Below, piece by piece: positions 51,299 through 64,000 of a stretch of DNA of 64,000 nt. The stretch's first letter is position 1; each line of letters opens with the position of its first letter. The notes under the pieces were generated by a model that ran no database searches, was not told the DNA's origin, and saw only the letters and a list, made by a program, of their open reading frames with translations. A program made the translations under genes and the position numbers. Source of the DNA: Limanda limanda (lineage: Eukaryota > Chordata > Actinopteri > Pleuronectiformes > Pleuronectidae); assembly GCF_963576545.1 (NCBI RefSeq), contig NC_083638.1, positions 24,204,090 to 24,268,089 on the forward strand, given 5' to 3'.

Positions 51299-51863
51299 GA
51301 CACACGTAACTCCAAGGAGGTGGCTGAACTGCAGAAACTGTATGAATTTCTCACGCTTCCTAAAACCCCAAAACTGTGGTTGATGCTGTGCTTATACTGC
51401 TACAACAAAGATTGTGTTGGGATCAGTGTGATATACACGGAAAATATGATTAAAGTTTTTTTCTTCTGAACTGATGCATCGTCATGGAAGGGTCACATTC
51501 AACAGCAATTTGAAAAACTAGTACCACCGACCTTGTTGTGTTACTGTTTCCTTTGCTCTTTGGTTTGTCTGGACTCAAGTGACCTAGGATGGACTCAATA
51601 AGGTTTAAGATGTTTATTGTCAGATGAGGTCATGAGCCTGCTGGAGTTCTGAGCAGCCAGATGAGGACATTGCTGGATGAGGCTAAATCACTGGTGCAGA
51701 ATGGAGGCTGAGCCTGAGACAACCAGTAAACATGAATAACTGAAACAAACAATGCGTCTGAAACTAGGTGAGTTTGCCTGTAATGTTACAACACACAACA
51801 CTCAGGGACTTAGTGATCTGGTGGTACCTGCAGGGATGAGTGTAACAGATGCAGTAGGTTGGC

Positions 51864-51970
<107 letters not shown>

Positions 51971-54900
51971 CGTGCACAAAAACATGTGGAAGAAGGGGAA
52001 TAGATTCCACTACACTGCCTGCACATGTACTTATAATGAACACAGGAAAAAACAAAATTATAAATTAAACTGGTAAATTTAACATTGTGTTTATAAGAAA
52101 AACAGAACAACTACAACTACTGAACTGTAGTAGTTTTCCCTCTAATAATTTCTCTTATCATATACAATATCAACCACAAAACAGACCTATGTATTAGAAG
52201 AAAGTGCAAACTCAGTAAGTTTTTCTTATGCGTTTCTTTAACATTTAGATCCACTGATAGGAAATACTTGGGATAGACAGTCTATGTGTAGAAGGTAAAG
52301 TAAAGTACCACAGTGATGCAATCAAATTATTTTATTATTTCAATATTAATATAAGAGGTCAGTTTTGACCTGTCACTGAGCAATATATGTTGATCCACAT
52401 ATATACAACTGCTCTGTGTAAATGTATTTGTTAAATATTTGTACTTATTGTCCACATTTCTTTAATTTCACAAAGAAATGTCTTTCTCTACTCAGTGTAT
52501 CTGTTGAATTGAACATGTTGACGGCACAAAATATTCCCCCGGGCATTAATAAAGCCCTTTCTTATCTTTTCTTAAATAGCAACCATTCATTCTAGCATGA
52601 TTCCTTAAGTGGATAAATGACCATCTGAAGAAAGGGGCATCTGCGTCTGTGCGAACGTCCTCTCAAATTAAATAAAGAACATGACTCTGATTAAGATCCT
52701 GTTTGAAAGGACTTTTCTTTCTCCTCGCAGCTTCCAGGACATTCCAGGATATTAGTCCAGTGAGTGAGCTCTCTGTTTTCGCTTGGTGCTGACCTTTGCT
52801 AAAAAAAGGTCAGTGGGGTTTTTATGCTGGTCGTCAATGTTGTTTCACTATCTCAGTGTCTCAGTGGCTGCACAATAACCACCAGTCCCTGTCATAGGGT
52901 CTAGTTATAGAGGAACACATGCGCTTAGCTCAATATTCAGAATATTTTTACCATTACTACTATTCTCTTCTTATTTTCTGACCTTGATTTTTTGTTTTTC
53001 CTAAAGCGAACCCGGGTATATTGAGATCAAAATTAAAGGTTTTATTATGATTACTTTATTAATAATAATGTTGTTCATTAAAAAAACTTTGAACAGTATT
53101 TACGTCATTTTGGTTTCTTAAGTCTAGTAATTTGATATTTTTCTGTAGTTTTTAGTGAATTAAGTAAAGTTCTTTCTAGTTTCAGATCAGATCTAAGACA
53201 CCCTCTTCTAACTTGGTCAAAAAACACTAAGAAACCTTTAAACTTTTTTCTGTTATTTTAACACTAAAAAAGTTATTATCTCTCTGACACCACTAACTTT
53301 AAAGCGTTTAGTACCGGAGTCCAATGCCTCTCAGTCTCTGTAATGCAAGATGAAGTGTACACAGTGCAACTGACACAAGGATTTCCTGCAGCGGCTGTGA
53401 GCAGAGTATCTGGATTGACATGTTTACGAGAGCAGCAAATCTCTGTGACTCTAAGATTTCTGAAATATAAACCTCAGACCCTTTATCCCAATGTAGATAT
53501 GACTATATGTCAATTTGTAAATTGCCATTTTTCCCTGACTCACCCAGTCTGGGACAAGAAAGACGACAATGATGAAAGAGAAGGTAAATAAACATGAGGA
53601 TTGCATTTGTTCCAAAAACTCAAGAATGTTCCACATGACAAAAATGTGTAGAATTTGATATCAGCTAAATGTATATTTTGTACAGATTAGCTTGAGAATA
53701 AAGACAAACTGTGTTCATTTTCTACAAATGGAGGCTGGAGTCCTCCTGCAGCGGATGCTATTTCTGTTCTGACTTGTCTCTTTGCTGCATATCTTCCCCC
53801 ATTCTCTCTTTCCCTATTTCATGCTTACTGTCCAATCAATAAAGGGAAAAAGCCAGAAGAAATATCTACATATCATAGATATAATGATTATTATTATTTA
53901 GATCATATTTCCCAGCTTCCTCTTCCCACTTGTCATGCTATTTTTTTCAATTAGCCGGCTCCTCTAACCCTCTTGAAAAAGCCAGACTAAGTCAAAGACA
54001 ATTCAGTGAGACTATTTCTTGACATCTGTGCACATGTTCAGCAGCAGCCCTGCCCTCTGACCCCTTCCCACATGCTGCTGCGGCCCTCCTCTCCGGCCCT
54101 GGTTCGTAGGTCACTGCGATGACAGTGAGCACCTTGCTGCGAGACTCCTATCTGCCCACCAAAATAAACACAGGAGGGTCCGCTCCAGGCCTCCCACAGC
54201 ATCCCCCTGTCCAGCTCTGACTGAGGCTCAGAGATTAAACACCAAAGATGCTCAGGATCCTGCCTCCTCCAGTATAAATAATGTTGGGGTCAAAGGTCGA
54301 GCTGGGAGATCACAGTCAACTTTTATTTTGCGACACTGTTCCAGAGAACGTGGCTTTACTCCGGCGGAAGGAAGGAGAGTCTTCACTGTTTTCCTTTGCT
54401 GGACTCCTGTTTGAGGAGCTTTTCTCCACTACCTCTTTGTGTTTCCCTGTGCACACACCAGACACTGTTAGGTTGAGCAGTTTCTTTTCTTCTGTCTTTT
54501 GAGCGGTTATTGGTCAAAAACTGAATTGCCAAGTGAAAGAGCTGAAAATGTATCAGCTCCACTGAAGAACATGACAATCCAAATCTGTCATTGTCTTAGA
54601 CGACACATTGAATTTCAGATTCCCCCTTTTGTAAATATTTTCATAAAACAAATGAAGTCAGTGATCGACCAAATCTATAACTTTATTTACAAATTATTCA
54701 GAGAAGATAGGAGGCTAAAAACACACTGGTGCCATGTGTGATATAAATAAAAATAGATGTAAAACAAAAACCTCAGCAACGACCAAGGGAATGAAAAGTA
54801 TGAGAATGGAACGTGTTGTTATTTTCCCTCTGAAAGTAGAATCAGATTTTGAGGAGGAAGGCCAAGGCAGAGGGATTGAAGCGGATGTTGAAGACATGGG

Positions 54901-56890
54901 AACATAGTAGGAGTGTGATGAAGGAAATGAGGATGGATGCAGCTCGGGGGTTGATCAGGTTGGATGTGCAGCTGAAAGCGATGTAGGAGCAGGTGGGTGG
55001 CTGGTAAACCGGCACAGGAATCCTTGGCACAGGAAAAAAGACAATCACAAGAACCACAGGAAACAACCGAATTGTAGCTTGAACCACAGTCAGGGTTCAT
55101 CAGCAGTGAGCTGATGAGATGGTTATCAGGTCGAGAGTTGGAAAGCTGCATCCATGACACATGTTTACACAAAGAGAAAAAGAGACAAACATGGGGAGAG
55201 CAGGAAAACACAGAGAAATTCAAAAGAAAAACAAGACATCACATCCATTATCTGTACAGGAACAGAGACCTGGGCTGAGCAGTGAAAGTATAAATTTGGA
55301 CTTGAATTCAAAAAGAGCATCCAGGTCCCTGCTCCTTTGTTTGTGAAGTATAATTGTTTGCACATTATTAATAAATATACCATAGGCTGATGTACTGTCT
55401 TACATCAAAGAGCCAAACAGTGAGGTTGTCTACTTTATGCTCTCAGTACAACTTTAAAGAGGAGATATTGAGGGTTTTATTGCAGATGTCAGGGAAATAT
55501 GAAAATTAGTGGTTAATCTGAAAACACTACTTCATATGATTAAACTGCTATAAACCAATAAGGTTTTCTCATATATTAGGCCATTTGCTATTAAAACAAG
55601 TCAGTTGGAAAACCTTATTAAACCGGGCCAGATAAATTATGGTTTGATATCAAATTTCAATTTTTGAGTTTCACGATGGGGCACTGAAATGTTAGTAATA
55701 AGATCAAGGTTTATTTTGAGGTGGGAGCTCTCTGGTAAGAAACCTTATGAAGCTCATAAAAAATTCAAACTTACTTTTTGGCAGCTTCCATCAGTCAGTG
55801 GTTTACCAGACTGTAACTGTAACTGTGCTGCAAGCAACTCAGGTTTGAAATTTCCATCTTTCTTGTCTAGGAAGTCCAAAACTATCTTTTATACCAAGTA
55901 TATATTTAAAAGAGCAAAAAGATGTATGATGTATGTGCAACAAAATTAAAAAAGAGCCAACGGAACCAAAAAGCTGAAAGCATCAGCCAACACTCCAGCA
56001 TCTGGACATGTAAAACGACAGGGTGGTAGGGAGGGAGATAACAAATTGCTGGACATTTGTGTAATTTATTCAGAGTGCGGTGCCCTCTAGATTGCTGCCT
56101 GCAACCTATTTGCACAGCATTATCTCTCAGAAGTGGTCGGAGTCGGTGAGGTGCCAGTGCGGCATCTCTGAAGCTTCTTCTTACTGGTTCACATTAGTAT
56201 CACATGTCTTTGCTGCTTGTTTTTAAAGTTAACATGCTGGGGAACTTAACAATGTGTCTCACTTCAGTTGTATTGGCAGCACTTCAGCGCATTTGACACT
56301 GGAAAGTATTAAACGCATTTTCTCATTGTAGGTATCCCACAAACAATATTAAACAAAGAATCTATTATTTCCATGCCTCCAGATTATTCCTCAGATGACA
56401 GTTTAGTCTTTTCTCTATTCTCTCAAAGTTGTTGTTGTCCACAGCCGCCTACAATACAATAAGTTTTCCTGATGATACAGTAGCACATTTTGAAACACTG
56501 CCATCACATTTGTTGCTGTCAGCTGCGCAATCACCATGTTCAAGTGTCATTATCCTCCGAGGAGCCCTGCGGACATATTTGTGGCTGTGGTTTCCCGACA
56601 CTGTGAAGCCAATTGAAGACCTCCCTACAAGCTCCCTGCCCAGTAGAGCCAGTACGGTTACTCTTGGGATCTAAATTATAGGTAGGGCACACACGAGGCG
56701 AGAGACGTTACCGAATACACAGAGCTTTAGCCAGTTAAATACCAGTGGGTGACTGATAAATCATAATCTGTCTCCTTCTTAATATGTATTCACTTCAGCT
56801 GAGTGTACAGCAGCATGAGGGCTGCCCCCGAACTATTGGTACTGATCATTTAAAGGCAGCAATAGCTCAGGTCAGCTTATTTTTATCTTC
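51971..56890. other. gene desert segment, no gene recognised
   Basis: No exon chain, tRNA or clear transposon was seen. A short block near 52535-52575 (CCCCCGGGCATTAATAAAG) resembles the 3' tail of a fish LINE, but with too little flanking match to be sure. Confidence 0.5.
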
Positions 56891-56892
56891 AG

Positions 56893-57190
56893 GTTGGTTT
56901 GGTTGGTAGGTTTGGGTTGTCTCGTTGGTTGGTTGTCTGGTTGGATGGGTTGGCTTGGTTAGTTTGTAAGTTTGTTGGTTGACTTATTTGGTTGGTTGTT
57001 GGGTTAGATGGGGTTAGTTGGGTTAGTTGGTTGGTTTGGTTTGTTTGGTTTGTTTAATTTGTTTGGTTAGATGGTTGATTAGTTGTTTAGTTGGTTAGAT
57101 TGGTTGGTTGTTTGTTGGTTTTTGTGTTGGTTGGTTTTTGAATTGGTTGGTTGAGTGGTTAGTTGGTTAGTTGGTAAGTTGGTTGGATGG
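56893..57190. repeat. degenerate (TTGG)n G/T-only tract
   Basis: About 300 bp on the plus strand made almost only of T and G with scattered A and very few C, built from TTGG, TTTGG and TTAG units that have drifted. Confidence 0.9.
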
Positions 57191-57630
57191 TTTATCAGTT
57201 TCACAGAAAAGCACATTTACCACCATAATCCGTGTCCAAACCATGAAACAAACAACAGAACCACACTGTACACACATTACACACAGTTCACAGTATAAGA
57301 CAATAAGAAACAAGGACATCTCATTAATATGAAACACTGAGAGCTTGGTGAACAGAAATCAGCAGCTCATAAGCAGCCATGTTTTTTTCCCCCTCTGATC
57401 TTTAAAGCACGGAGGTCCATAATAAAATGTTACTACCACCAACATCTCTCATCCACTAACACGACAACACGGACACAGTAAAGGATGGACAGTGGACAGT
57501 GAAATGTTCAGTACAGTAACACACACACTCTCTCTGTGGAAGCACGCTGACTGTTGAATGAAACTACTCAGTTTGATCAGTAATATCTTCCAGATAGCAG
57601 CCTGCCAGCTCTAACTTTAACCTCTCTACT

Positions 57631-57688
57631 CACACACACACACACACACACACACACCACACACACCACACACACACACACACACCTC
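57631..57688. repeat. interrupted (CA)n microsatellite
   Basis: CA repeats with CCACACACACC interruptions, about 58 bp. Confidence 0.9.
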
Positions 57689-58014
57689 CCCCGTGCTGCG
57701 TGCTATGTGTGTCCGCTGGGTGTGCTCTGAATTTGATGAAGCAGGATAATTCTCTCGACTGATCATATCAGTAAAGGAGGAATCTCAAGATCAACACCAG
57801 ATTCTGGAGGGAGCCACATATGGGACACATTTTTCCAGATCCTAATAAACTTTCATCCATGAATGTTGTGTATGTTGAGGGTCTGGACGGGCTGGGCACC
57901 ATCTCCGGGCCCTCTGCGAGTTCTGCACAGCCTGGAAATCAAGGAGGGTTTTAAAGAAGGCAGATGGAAAATAATAACTCTCAACTGAATCCACGCTGCG
58001 CTGATGGCGCGAGA

Positions 58015-58078
58015 GGCAGCTGTGGCTCAGGGAGTACAGCGGGTTGTCCACCAATCGAAAGGGTCGGTGGTTCGATCA
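58015..58078 (+). mobile_element. tRNA-like SINE head fragment
   Basis: Contains GCTGTGGCTCAGGGAGTAC (A-box-like), GGTTGTCCACCAATCG and GGTGGTTCGATC (B-box-like) in the order of a very common fish tRNA-derived dispersed repeat. The usual downstream part (CCTGGCTCC and beyond) is lost. It has no complete tRNA fold. Confidence 0.6.
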
Positions 58079-61000
58079 TCTAGCAGAAGAGAGAGGGAGG
58101 GAGACAGGTGACAGGTACAATGATTAGAGCAATGATGTAAAATTGTATCAGACTTAATTGGTGACTCTGCATTATATTCATATCACATGTGCAGTATATT
58201 TGAACCAGAAACACTGAGGTCCTGTTGGACTTGTTTACTTTGAACCTGACATAAGGACCAAATGTTTAAAGCTACTCCACAGGAAGTCCAGCGCTCTTCA
58301 CATTTCACTGGCACTGTGTGCAAAATGTGATCATCAAAATTCTACATCTAACTTGGAATGAAAAAAGAACAGAATGTTTTTTTTTACTTCTTCCTCTCCT
58401 TGAGTCTTTTTTTAAAATAAAACAATTCCAGATAAGTGCAACCATTTCTGCTTTCCCCCTCTTCCTTCGTGTAATTTGCTCAGAAAAACAGTTGACGCAG
58501 AGCAGTCCTCCACTCATGTGAAAACAATTTCGGCGGCACATATGAATCTGGTGCAGAGCTCCGAACTGGCAGAGTCTCGTCCTCACACACACAGATGTGT
58601 GAAGCTGCAGGTGCGTTTCCACCGTTCACCACAGCGACACCGAGACGGAGGAGAAGCTTTTTCACACATTCAGTGTCTGGGCCGACACTTTCACGGAGGC
58701 TGGCACACACACGAGCAAAGCAACCGTTTAGACGATATGTGCGTGCCACTGGAAAAAGCAGACCAGCAAACAGATTAATGGGATCCATACACACAGATCA
58801 TCATTATGACCAACTTACTGTTACTCATAAAGAAACTGTGCAGAAGGAAAACCTGGAAAATCTAAGACAACGGCTTGACTTCAATGGGATTTCCTTACAG
58901 TTCGATGAGTCAATTGAACACTGAGGGATACATTCATTCAACTCATTGTTTCAGTTGAAGATTTCCTGACAGACGTCCTGATTTGAACTGAAAATCAAAC
59001 CCAAATTAAATAAGGTAATTTATATTTGTTCATTCTGCAAAAGTCCTGTTTACTTTACAGCCTATAAACCAATAAAGCTCATGTGTATTATCTACATTTG
59101 AGAGTCAAAGTAACTCACAATAAGCGCTGTGATATTTACTTTTCTTCTAATTTACTACACAAGGACGTCTGTGAAACATATTGAGGTCCATGTCTTGTTT
59201 GTGTTTGTTTGAGTGTATCATTAAATCTGAGATTCAGAAGCCTTCAGTCGTAATCCTCAAATCAGTTCCACTGACTCAGCTGACTCCTGGAAAAGCTCAC
59301 CCGTTGATACACTGCGCTCAATTTGACTTTTTATGGTTTAGGTAAAGAAAAATAATTTGAAAAATATGGGTTTTGATAAATACGATAGTAGAATAGGCAG
59401 AAATAAAGCAATAAATAAAAGTTGTATGTGTCAGCATAAGATTAATAAAAACTCTATAAAAATGGATGAATGTTAAAAATAGACAAACGTAAAAAACATA
59501 CGTCATAGATGGTAAATTAAAGAAGAAATGCAGTTTTTTCCAAATGTTATAATTACCAAAGTTAAAAATATACGACCTGGGTTGAATCAAGTGATCATCA
59601 AAGAGTCCAGGATGACTGCTGCTGCAGGACTGTTGTCCCCCCCACTGGAAACCCTGTTATAGGCTCTGACATGTGAGTAATCTTTGATTCAGTCAGATGC
59701 ACTGCAGATATTTACAGAGCAGAGGTTACCTCATATTTTACACTGTAAAAGACAAAATGTGGGCAGAAGTCATTTCAGATCTTTTTCCTGCGAGCAAGAC
59801 CAGGTAGTGGCTCAGAACATTCACTGATGATGATTTGAGCCGTGCCACTGAGTTGTGATTTCAGTTTGCTGCTACATTCAAGGTCTTCAAAAGGCTGTTT
59901 TGGTTTCATCAATGCTTGACAAACCTCTCCTCTGTGCGCACAAACATACACACACACACACACACACAGCGTATGATCCCCAGCATGTTAAGAAAGGAGT
60001 ACGCTGAGATGCCCAAACAGACCCAGTGGAGATGGAATGTCTCTTTTATGTGAAATTAAATAAGATCATCTTGTGGGCCTCTGTCCTTCCTGTTCCGCTT
60101 TCCGTTTTATGTTCATTTCCATTCCCAAACAAAGATGTCTCTCCACGGTGTATTAATGCCCATCAAAGGCCTCAATCAAGTTCCTCTGCCACAGGCGAAA
60201 GTCCAACTGGAGAGGCTGTAGTTTAATGTTGCCAGTGCAGCGAGGATGTGGGCTCTTGGTTCTTCCAGGCCCTTGTGTTTGCTTTTAACCCCCCACATTC
60301 ACAAATATCTTGCGAGTCTGGTCTGAGGGAACAAGGCATCTGAAGACAGCCCACACTAAAGGAGCCATTTCAGGGTCACTGACTGTGACAACAGTCTTAC
60401 TCATTGTGCCATCAGGACAATGACTTCATGTATGTCACTGAGAGAGCGGAAAATTTAGAAAATAAAACATAATTACGCAGGGCTTCCTAAAAAATTAGTC
60501 ACGTCTGTAAGTCAATACAGTCTTAGTTTGGAAGTATCCGGCGATGATAAATATTTGAGAAGAAGCTGACGACTGTCTGCTGACATTTTCTCTTCCTGAG
60601 AGGTCTTAATTAAATGTCCGTTAAACTTATTAACCCTATCTATTTTAAAAAAGATTTTTCATGTAGTGGTGGTAGTGGAGCTCATGTAATGTATATAATT
60701 GACCACAAAGTAGGATTTCATGCTGATAAACCCCCATTTCTTTCTCCACTGAATTGCCAATTTGTGAGCGACAGTTAGAGAACAATGGATAATATATAGA
60801 ATTACCAATAGCTTGAATTTTAGCTACTAGCAAACATGTTTGTCTTTATAATCTGCTTCTATTAAACGTATAATAGATTCCATCACATGAGTATTTTATC
60901 ATCAAGGGACTGTCATCATGTGAATCTTATAAACTAGCAGATTTAAACCTCCACACAGGGGAAAAAAAAACATACAAATTAAATAAATGACTTTATTTGA

Positions 61001-64000
61001 CTCGTAATCAAAACAGTCAGTGAATTTAAATATTCATCTTCTGTCATCAACTGTGACTGTAAATGTGTAACTTAATAAAAACAAAGGGAGGTTGTATTTC
61101 TGGAAGTAAAATATGATGCCAGGTTTTTTTCTTTTCTTTGTGTGTATGCATGAATGTAGTCGGTGTGTAATGTACTCACGCATCATGTGTGCGTTTCGAC
61201 GCTCCCTTATTCACTGCAGGTGGGTCTGCAGCTAAAGGGAAGCGTTCACTCGCCGTGCCAAAAAACTGACAAGTAAATAACTTCTCAACAGTCGGGAACA
61301 CAGTTCCTCACGTTCTCACTCGGACCATCGCATGCTGCAAATGAAAGGGACGCTGCATGGTTCTCATAATAGAGCAATTACACTTAGTAAAACTGGGGAC
61401 ACAGTTTCCCTGTGAAATAAAAGGAGATCAAACCCTGTTTGTGGCCAAAGAATGATTCAGCGGCCTCTAAACACGCCAATGGAAAAATTAAACACACTAT
61501 ATTCCATCTTTATTTACAGCAGTTGCAGACTTCCTGGGGCTTCACCGGTGATAAAAACACATGAGACAACATCCAGACATATATATCAATTCAGAGGCCT
61601 GCAGGTACACACTGTGCTTCCTGATGAAAGCCACAAATAAACCATTTTATCAATGCAATTATCAAATACTCTCAATAAATTGGTAAATCTGTATGAAGGC
61701 TCTAACATTACAGGTTCATTACCTCATAAGCTGACTGCTAAGAATAGCCCAGTCCGAGGTGTAGTGTTCCAGCAGGTTGGAAAGTGGGCTAAGTAATCAT
61801 TAAGTCTGGTTCACTGCCATACAGCGAGCTGCTGACATATGGAGGGAGAGTTCAGAGTAATTAGATATTTGTCTGACTATATTAGATGAAACATAAACTG
61901 TTGTAAAGTCATTTTATCTTTTCCCCCCTGAGACGGTTTACAGCCGAGTGTTCGCCAGGTTTTCAGAGCATGAACATGAGTTCAGATGTGCAGAATGAGT
62001 GCAGACACCTTTCAGCCTGATGGACTTCACTTGAAATCCAATCATGTACGATGGAGCGGATTCCTGCTCCTCCGTCTCTCAGCTGCTTTCTTTTTTGCTC
62101 TCACTCACACACTCACACACACACACACACACATGTACTCATAACCATGCATGTGTCTGCCATGTGTGCATGACTGTATGAATATATTTGTATTGTTTAT
62201 AGCAGTATGAGCACACAATGTGTAGCATCTTAGCCGTAAGTCTGTCACTTTTTAAGATCTTCGTGAGTGAAGCCACTTTATCTTACGTTTTTAGTTTAAC
62301 AACAAACTTGTGTTAGACTTGAGTGTCAGTGAACAGACACGTTAACTGACCGGGTTCAACTGTGTGTGGTTTATCTCCTATTGGTCCATGTCAATTATTA
62401 AATACTTCAATTTTTCCACACAGATCTGAAATATTCTCATGAACTTAAATGCATTATTCAGGCGGAATACTGTATGAGCATCACATTTTATTTTTCAAAT
62501 AAACAGAGGTCTGTATGTTATGCCTGTTATAAATCACATTATAGATATAAATTTGAAAGCAAATTAAGTGCAGTAGACTATTTGTGCATGAAACTAATTG
62601 ATTCAGTCAATTTCATGAGCTCACATTTCAAATCAATGGTTTATCACCACTGTGTAAGCATAAGATGCCAAAATATTATTGAACATAAAATATTGTACTT
62701 TAAGGAGACAATTAAATTTAAAGAGATGTATTTTTGCTTAAAATAAAACTGAATTAAATATATTGTACTAAAATAAATTGTACTATCATGAATTATATTG
62801 AAAAAATTGTATTTCATAGTCTGTGTCATTTTAAGGACCTACAAACATATGAATAACTGTATTAGGTGGCGGATGGGAAATGAAGCTATAGATTTAGACA
62901 AAAAGTGAGATTTTCGTGTAAATCTCAATTTTTTTTAATCTGATTTCCAACCAAGACAAATAAAAAGACATCAAAAATGAACTAGCTATGTGTTGTATTA
63001 TTAATTTAGACAAGTGTACAGTTATTTCAGCATCATGAGCCGTACAATACACAGGGCCTCAAAGAAGACTGTTTTTTGTTATTGTGGACAACTTTCCAGT
63101 TATAGCCAATAATGGATTGACCTCTAATGTCGTCATTTGTTTGAAGAGTTTTGTCTCCTAAGAAATTTGTAGACAGTTTGTCTACAAAGAAATTATGTTG
63201 ATTTTCCTTTCAGGGGTCTTTAACTTTTCCAGTCTGCAGAGTGTCAAGGCTCTAAATGATTTTTTCAATAGTAGAGAGAGGCCTCTCAGTTTGCACGCAC
63301 ATAAACATAATTTTCATCAATAGCTCACCACTGAGACACAAAACCTGTAAAATAATAATACATTATTAGCAAGAGTTATAGACAGGCTAAGCAAAAATGT
63401 TTATATCAATTTTAAAATATTGACAGACTTTGCAAGCAGCCCAAACTGTTTGATAAAATGAAAACTACAAGTATAGAATTGATGATACAAAGTGTCCTTT
63501 GGAAAATGATCAAATATAAATAATTACAGCTTTCAGAAGTCATATTTAATATAAGTATCAACATTAGAAAATATTCTACCCCATATGTAATAGAAGAAAA
63601 GGTAATAAAAGACTCATACGTAAAATAAATCATGGATTCTTCATGTTTAGCTGTTGTTTCACCACAGAGCAGCAGGAACACCGAGGCTGAGCTGCCCTTG
63701 ATGAACCATTGCGAATGAAGCGTGAAATTGTGCCCTCTCCGCCCCAGTGCCATCACTCATGGGCTATATTCATAACCAAATTACATTAATGTCATGTGTT
63801 AAGCCCCCCGCCCCTGTTTTGTGAACCTCTTTTTGTCCTCTAGCTAATAAGTGGCCCGACTCGTTCATGTCATCAGCATTAATCCGTTTTGGAGAGAGAG
63901 GTCCAGAGAGTCTCATCCTCTGAGCGCAGACACGTTTGTGTAACTCTCCTCAGACCTGCGGGGAGTTCGGAGTGTTTGGTCAACGATAGTGGTTCCTAGA
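58079..64000. other. gene desert segment to right edge, no gene recognised
   Basis: No exon chain or RNA gene was seen. Short CA arrays lie at 59948-59969 and 62106-62133. The last 150 bp (63850-64000) is non-repetitive, with homeodomain-like cores (GCATTAATCC), and may be part of a regulatory block or exon continuing beyond the window. Confidence 0.5.

Noticed and set aside
54842..55087. 81-residue hydrophobic minus-strand frame (membrane-like)
   Set aside because: It has no ATG (the frame opens with GTG), no splice-supported extension and no family I recognise; an overlapping frame is equally open.
58015..58090. Possible tRNA gene
   Set aside because: A- and B-box-like motifs are present but no complete cloverleaf or acceptor stem forms; it fits the head of a tRNA-derived SINE.

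Overview
This is a vertebrate nuclear DNA window, most probably from a teleost fish. Genes are split into short exons with GT-AG introns, long (CA)n/(GT)n arrays are common, and there are relics of fish-type transposons (piggyBac, Tc1, L2-like LINEs, MITEs). The protein-coding content fits ray-finned fish orthologues. Three protein genes can be read with confidence. All exon boundaries were worked out by hand from splice sites and reading frame.

Layout. From 1 to about 14.45 kb is the 5' end of plekha7 on the minus strand: three coding exons (13868-14339) encode the two N-terminal WW domains, and the rest of the gene lies off the left edge, so the first 13.9 kb is most simply one large intron. 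A 5 kb intergenic stretch with microsatellites, including a (CTG)15 array, separates it from the divergent gene nucb2 on the plus strand (CpG-rich promoter about 19.24-19.50 kb, 12 coding exons 19853-24524). nucb2 encodes the nesfatin-1/nucleobindin-2 precursor, with an exactly 82-residue nesfatin-1 followed by Lys-Arg, two EF-hands and an unusually long Gln/His/Glu-rich tail. Converging on it is caprin1 on the minus strand (16 coding exons 32964-27023, non-coding first exon and CpG island near 34.0-34.26 kb), an RNA-binding stress-granule and translation regulator.

From 34.3 to 64 kb no coding gene was recognised. Immediately upstream of caprin1 a roughly 487-bp segment carrying a perfect CRE (TGACGTCA) and a MITE has been tandemly duplicated. 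At 41.36-44.41 kb lies a roughly 3 kb piggyBac-type relic. It keeps the start of the transposase and its Cys/His-rich C-terminal end, while the whole catalytic body has been replaced by about 43 copies of a 36-37-bp minisatellite with higher-order structure. The rest (44.4-64 kb) is a gene desert with simple repeats, a 300-bp G/T-only (TTGG)n tract and a tRNA-like SINE head. Because caprin1 lies beside LMO2 in mammals, this desert is a candidate for long-range regulatory DNA, but no lmo2 exon is visible.

The three genes do not form a pathway. Their proteins act at adherens junctions (PLEKHA7), in the secretory/Golgi calcium system and as a secreted peptide (NUCB2), and in cytoplasmic RNP granules (CAPRIN1). 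The interest of the window lies in gene order, isoform ends and repeat biology.
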